From: Euptelea pleiosperma
Taxonomy: Eukaryota; Streptophyta; Magnoliopsida; Ranunculales; Eupteleaceae
DNA length: 64,000 nucleotides
Reading direction: 5' to 3'
Assembly (NCBI GenBank): GCA_035048495.1
Contig: CM068553.1
Span: 6,069,259-6,133,258 of the forward strand
Below, in pieces: positions 59,851 to 64,000 of the stretch; the first letter of the stretch is position 1, and every line of letters begins with the position of its first letter. Below the pieces are notes generated by a model that was not told the DNA's origin, made no database searches, and worked only from the letters and a program-made list of their open reading frames with translations. The position numbers and the translations under genes were made by a program.

Positions 59851-60179
59851 TTTTGAAAGAAGAAGAAGAAGAGCTCTCACATCTTTTTGGCTCTTGAGAT
59901 ATGTTGGAAACAGTGAGAAAGAAAAGGAAAGACAGAAGAGAGATAAAATTGTAAGCTTCAGAGGGAGATCTTGAATTTAAAACCAATTTTTTATGACTGA
60001 TGATCCAGTATAGATGTCCCATTGGAGTATTCCATAAGGTGCCGTCGTGTCATTTTGTCATTGGCATCTCGGAATCCTTATATCCATAGAAAAAAGGAAA
60101 AGAGAGAGAGAACAATTAACAAGAGGGCCTCTTACGGAGTATTCATAAGGGCAGCCTTATAGGATCACCATTTTTTTTT

Positions 60180-60990
60180 AATTACCTGGGCTACAAACTG
60201 GAATTTTAGCTGCTTGGGCCTGCCACAGTTAACTCGGTCAAGTCACCTTAAAACTCGTCGCGTCAACTCATGGTTCAAAGTCTCGGCTAATCCCGGTCTG
60301 GATCGGGCGATCCGGATCGGGATCGGAGCATCCAAGCCAGGCTCTGTCTCGCCCCGAGATTGCCAATCCTGTTCTGGATCGGACCAATCCAGATCGGAGC
60401 CCTCCAATCCCGAGACTTTCATCCCTGTGTCGACTCCACTCGTGAGTCATAAAAGTAGTGTTTCTCATTTTTTTTAGATGTTTTCGTCCAAAATCATTTT
60501 TTCCATATTTTCCTGTATTTTGTTAGTTGTTAAATACTTTTTTTTTTTTTATCTGTTATTTGATTCTTCAATATTTTTTGTAATTTTTAATTGGTTGAGT
60601 CAACTTATGACTCAATGAGTCGACTTGACTCGATGGATTTTCAAGTCAATTTGATTTTTGGGGTTTTTGTTTTAAAACTAGAGGTGTCAATGGCTACCCG
60701 ATTAACAGGACCTACCCTCATTAGTAGGGGTATGCGTCCAATTGTTTCAAAACCAATTATAATCGGGTCCAATTCAGGTCTACATATTAGACCCAATTGG
60801 AACTGGATCCTATTCGGGTTACCCAACAGCTAAATGGGTTGTGATTTTAAATTTTTTGAAACACAAAATAGCTGTGATTTTAAATATTTTGAAAGACAAA
60901 ATCGAGATTTATATATACAGTATATGTAGTTTGACCAATGTCTACGTAATTCAGAAGTTCTGTGGTACCCCCTTAGAAAAGTTTTCTAAA
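60180..60990. other. Repeat-derived stretch upstream of the SEND1-like gene
   Basis: GATCGGGATCGG-type repeats run in both directions at 60290-60400. GAGTCGACTTGACTCG and GGTGTCAATGGCTACCCG suggest a decayed TAGGG-type MITE. No gene is seen; the promoter of the SEND1-like gene should lie within about 59.85-60.2 kb. Confidence 0.4.
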
Positions 60991-60991
60991 A

Positions 60992-61395
60992 GGGTCGTGA
61001 TGTAACAAGGTATACCTGAGATCTTTTCATTTGCGGAAGCAGCATTTTTGGTAGTCACCACTGCCATCTGGGCCCACTGACCGCATGGATGTTTAGCCCA
61101 CCCTTTAATAGATATTCATACAAAAAATCAACTTGTTTAATGATTTTTAGCCGTTGGTTTTAGTACTCAAAAGATGGTTGTATTCAACAGCTATAAGAAC
61201 GCCTTAAATGGTGCTAAAAAGTGTTAAACTCTAATGGTTACAGATTACCAATCAAGGTGATTTTTGGTATGTATATCCACCTAGGGGTGAGATAAACATC
61301 CAAGCGGTCAGTGGGCCCAGATGGCAGCGGTGACTACCAAAAATGCTGCTTCCGCAAATGAACAGTTTCAAGCATACCTTGTTACATCTTTTTCC
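60992..61395. mobile_element. MULE-like MITE, copy 4
   Basis: 404 bp, ends GGGTCGTGATGTAACAAGG and CCTTGTTACATCTTTTTCC, with a perfect 9-bp duplication TTTCTAAAA (60983-60991 and 61396-61404). Confidence 0.9.
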
Positions 61396-61404
61396 TTTCT
61401 AAAA

Positions 61405-62200
61405 ATAATTCGTGGGGCCATGGTAGGTTGGATGTTTAGCCCACCCCTCATTGGATTTTCTAATAAAAAATCAACTCGAGTGGTTATCTCTAGCCATAGA
61501 TTTTAGTACTTCTGTAGGATTGATTCCAACGGATTCAAACATTTTTTAGGTATTAAATCCAATGGATAGAAATCATCAATCAAGTTGATTTCTACATCAG
61601 GAGTCCTCTTACATCTAAAAATTTTCATAAAAAATCTATTTTGAAAAATTAGACCATGGCATCCCCCTGGTTCTTGTATAGTTCTGGACCCAAGAATAAT
61701 AAAAGTAACAGGCTCTGAGCGGGTATAGTTCTGGGCGGCCTAGCTTTGTTCCTGGCTCATAATTCGAATGTCCTTAATCTGCATCAAACTATTCAGGATA
61801 TGAAGTAAAATCGTTTTCATCTTACCGGGTTGTAATAGTCACTTCACATTGTACACTTCAAGCCCCCAACACAACAGATTTTTTATTTTATTTTAGAAAA
61901 ACAAAACACAAAAAAGAGGGAAAACCGAGAGGCAAGATTTCTTGTTTTCCAAGGTACACTACAATTATCCTTCATTTCACAGATGAGCATTGGCAAGGTT
62001 ATCATCAAACTGGAATTTGCAGAGACCACAAGTCTATGATATGGGCGTGTTCAAATGAAAAGTTGTCACTACATTTTTTTTTTTTTTACTTCTAGATTTC
62101 CGAATCAATAATTTCATAGTACTACAAATATTGTTCCACTAACTGCCTAAAAATAGGCCCCAAAGCATATAGATAAGTAAAATTAGCTGCAATAGGAACC
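61405..62200. other. 3' flank of the malic enzyme gene
   Basis: At 61410-61600 a degenerate relative of the MULE-like MITE core is seen (GGATGTTTAGCCCACCCC, ATTTTAGTACTTC). The last few hundred bases before 62200 are probably the malic enzyme 3' UTR. No other gene is seen. Confidence 0.45.
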
Positions 62201-63243
62201 TTAATCATGAACAAGAGGACTGTAAACAGGGTACCACATATTGCGTGCTATGTATTCCACCGTCTCCTCCTGTAAAATAAATAAATAAATATGAAAATTT
62301 AACCACTACTTTTTTAGGCATATTTTTTCTTCCTGAATTTGCATTGGATTTAATGAACTTTCAAAATGGAAAGTAAGAGAGGAACAGCTGAGACCCAAAC
62401 CAATATGCCATACCACCATGTTTCCACTACGGACTTCTTGGCTTACTTTATGGTCCAAGTAGGAAGTAGCCCTTTCCACATAGGTAGGGGTGTCAACAGG
62501 TTGGTTCCGATTCAGTTCCTAAGGTACCCATAGCCGGAACTAATATTGCCGCTTCTTATCGGTTCCGGTTCTCAAAATGATGGATCCAGAACCGGAACTG
62601 ATTATTTGGTTCCAGTCGGTTTCGGTTCCGATTTCAGGTATATTAGTAGAAATCTTGATAATATTACAATTTTAACACTCCAGTTATATATCGGTTCCGG
62701 ATCCTATCAGTTTCGGGACCAAATCTAACTACCCAGAACCAGAACCGTTATTTTGTTCAGTTCGGTTCCAGTTCCGGTTCATGTTCTTTTTTAATCAGTT
62801 CCCAAAAATGTGGAACTAGAACCAATGTTTTCGGTTAATCGGGTAAAATTGACACCCTACACATAGGGACTTACTCTGACTGTGGGTGGCTTTGACACCA
62901 AATGTTAAGACTCTAACCAATGCGCCAAAAGCACATTGGCGAGGTGTGTAAAGCTTAGGTCTTAACCATTAGAATCCTAACATGAATTCTAAGGAAAAAT
63001 TTGCGCCATTTTGTTTGCTATAATTCGAATGCAAAGGTTGAAAATTGGATGTTATGGCAGATATATGAAACAAAGCCTATATTTTGCTCATAAGAGTAGT
63101 AAAATGAGATATTGAAATCTATTCGTACCTTTGACATGTGCATGAGCTCTTTGGGCCCTACATCGCCATGTCCTTCTACCAGTTCTTCGGCAACGGCCTC
63201 TCGCACAACGGCTGCTCCAACTTCTGTTGTAATATGTCGAATA
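62201..63243 (-). CDS. NAD-dependent malic enzyme, mitochondrial: last two exons only
   Basis: The exons are 63129-63243 and 62201-62269 (stop included), joined in frame. They encode the conserved C-terminus: IRHITTEVGAAVVREAV, EGHGDVGPKELMHMSK, then EETVEYIARNMWYPVYSPLV and HD at the stop. NAD-malic enzyme decarboxylates malate to pyruvate in the mitochondrial matrix. The ending resembles both alpha and beta subunits and I cannot tell which from 61 residues. Upstream exons lie beyond the right edge: nothing coding for this enzyme is seen in 63244-64000, where intron and transposon sequence lies. The last intron carries a hAT-like MITE. Confidence 0.88.
62485..62859. mobile_element. TAGGG-type hAT-like MITE in the last intron of the malic enzyme gene
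   Basis: Perfect 8-bp duplication CACATAGG (62477-62484 and 62860-62867). Ends TAGGGGTGTCAAC and ATTGACACCCTA are inverted. The inside is built from GGTTCCGGTTC-like repeats. Confidence 0.88.
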
Positions 63244-63415
63244 CTACATGGTGCAACATAATATTACATCAGTAAGTTATAACGCTAATCAGTTAGTTCT
63301 CTTTCCAACTATGCCCAGAACACTGAACACCCACATTGCAATCTTCCTTTAATTTATATACAATAAATACCACATCAAAAAATGACTGCGAAGTTATGAA
63401 TAATCATTCAGATGC

Positions 63416-63682
63416 TTCATCAGAGTGGAAGAAAGTTCTGTTCATGACATCATCATCAGCATCAAAGCTTTTCTTCATTGTTGGGGAGGTTTGTCTAATG
63501 AGTTGAGACTTGAGAGGCATCTTTTTTAGTGATATGGTGTTCAGGTTTGATACTATTGTGAGAGATAGTTCTCCTTTTGTTTTTGTATTTGCGTCTGCCT
63601 TTTTTGGTTTTTTTCTCTTTGTATTCATGAGATCCTCTCGATCTCATTTATATATATATAACTTATCAAAAAAAAAAAAAAA
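63416..63682 (+). mobile_element. Very short 5'-truncated LINE
   Basis: CATTCAGATGC before (63405-63415) and after (63683-63693) the insert, extending to TCA with one mismatch, is a target duplication. The insert ends in an A run, and its sequence matches the last 250 bases of the LINE at 58.2-59.1 kb (ATCAGCATCAAAGC, TTTTTTAGTGATATGGT). Confidence 0.82.
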
Positions 63683-63699
63683 CATTCAGATGCATCAAA

Positions 63700-64000
63700 C
63701 GTGGGTTTAGAGAATGTTGATGTTGGTGGCTGTTCCTCTAATGTTGGGGGTTCTGAGGGTTTGGTTCCTGTTGGTAACTCATCCTTCCTTCCGTTTGCTT
63801 CATCTATGCATCATAATCACGTAGATGCTAACTCTATTAATGCAAAATCACGGAGCTCCTTCTGTTTGCCAACAAAAGGAAGAACGAGAATATTGAGTCT
63901 TCGGGTTATATGGCTCCGGGGTTTGTCAATGGGATGCTCCACATTCAATGCTCTGATGAGTTCTCAGAGGGTTGTGCAGATTGGGAGAATGCGTTGGTTG
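63700..64000 (+). other. Possible transposon coding fragment at the right edge
   Basis: Plus-strand readings look coding (NVDVGGCSSNVGGSEGLVPV; after a frameshift ELLLFANKRKNENIESSGYM and GMLHIQCSDEFSEGCADWEN). I do not recognise the family; an N-terminal or internal part of a plant LINE is possible. It continues beyond the window. Confidence 0.3.

Overview
This is nuclear DNA of a flowering plant. It is AT-rich, its genes are split by introns, long stretches lack genes, and plant transposon families are plentiful (MULE-like and hAT-like MITEs, a CACTA end, 5'-truncated LINEs, LTR elements primed by initiator tRNA-Met). I cannot name the species from the sequence.

Every gene I can support lies on the minus strand, so each runs from high to low coordinates. 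From about 1 to 41.1 kb there is a tandem array of short-chain dehydrogenase/reductase (SDR) genes of the plant salutaridine reductase / (+)-neomenthol dehydrogenase / menthone reductase type. I rebuilt five copies with unbroken frames, each with five exons at the same positions: A (1-2868, 3' end cut by the window), B (6637-10532), E (28140-30443), F (32403-35310) and G (38263-41117). Two more are broken: psi-C (15017-15390, last exon only) and psi-D (16219-18336). The array holds two sub-lineages: A, B and psi-C at the left; psi-D, E, F and G at the right. They differ in exon 1 sequence, in the intron 1 splice donor (GC in A and B, GT in E, F and G) and in residues around the cofactor motifs.

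A single-exon FAR1/FHY3-family gene (19433-21433), a domesticated MULE transposase, sits inside the array between psi-D and E. From 21.4 to 28 kb there is no recognisable coding gene apart from a LINE; this stretch holds a possible non-coding first exon for the FAR1-type gene, a tRNA-like SINE, a doubled composite repeat and MITEs.

From 41.2 to 47 kb there is a small LTR retrotransposon immediately upstream of SDR-G, followed by palindromic elements. A complete 14-exon gene for an XPG/Rad2-family nuclease close to SEND1 occupies 47237-59850; its 5.9-kb intron 3-4 neighbourhood is compact, but its second intron is 6.2 kb long and has collected LINEs in both orientations. The last two exons of a mitochondrial NAD-dependent malic enzyme gene lie at 62201-63243; the rest lies beyond the right edge. 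The window ends in transposon sequence.

The most interesting material is the SDR array. Its copies differ in splice-site class, cofactor-site residues, an in-frame duplication of a splice acceptor, and a retrotransposon placed just upstream of one start codon. Several transposons can be placed to the base from their target-site duplications or from an empty paralogous site.
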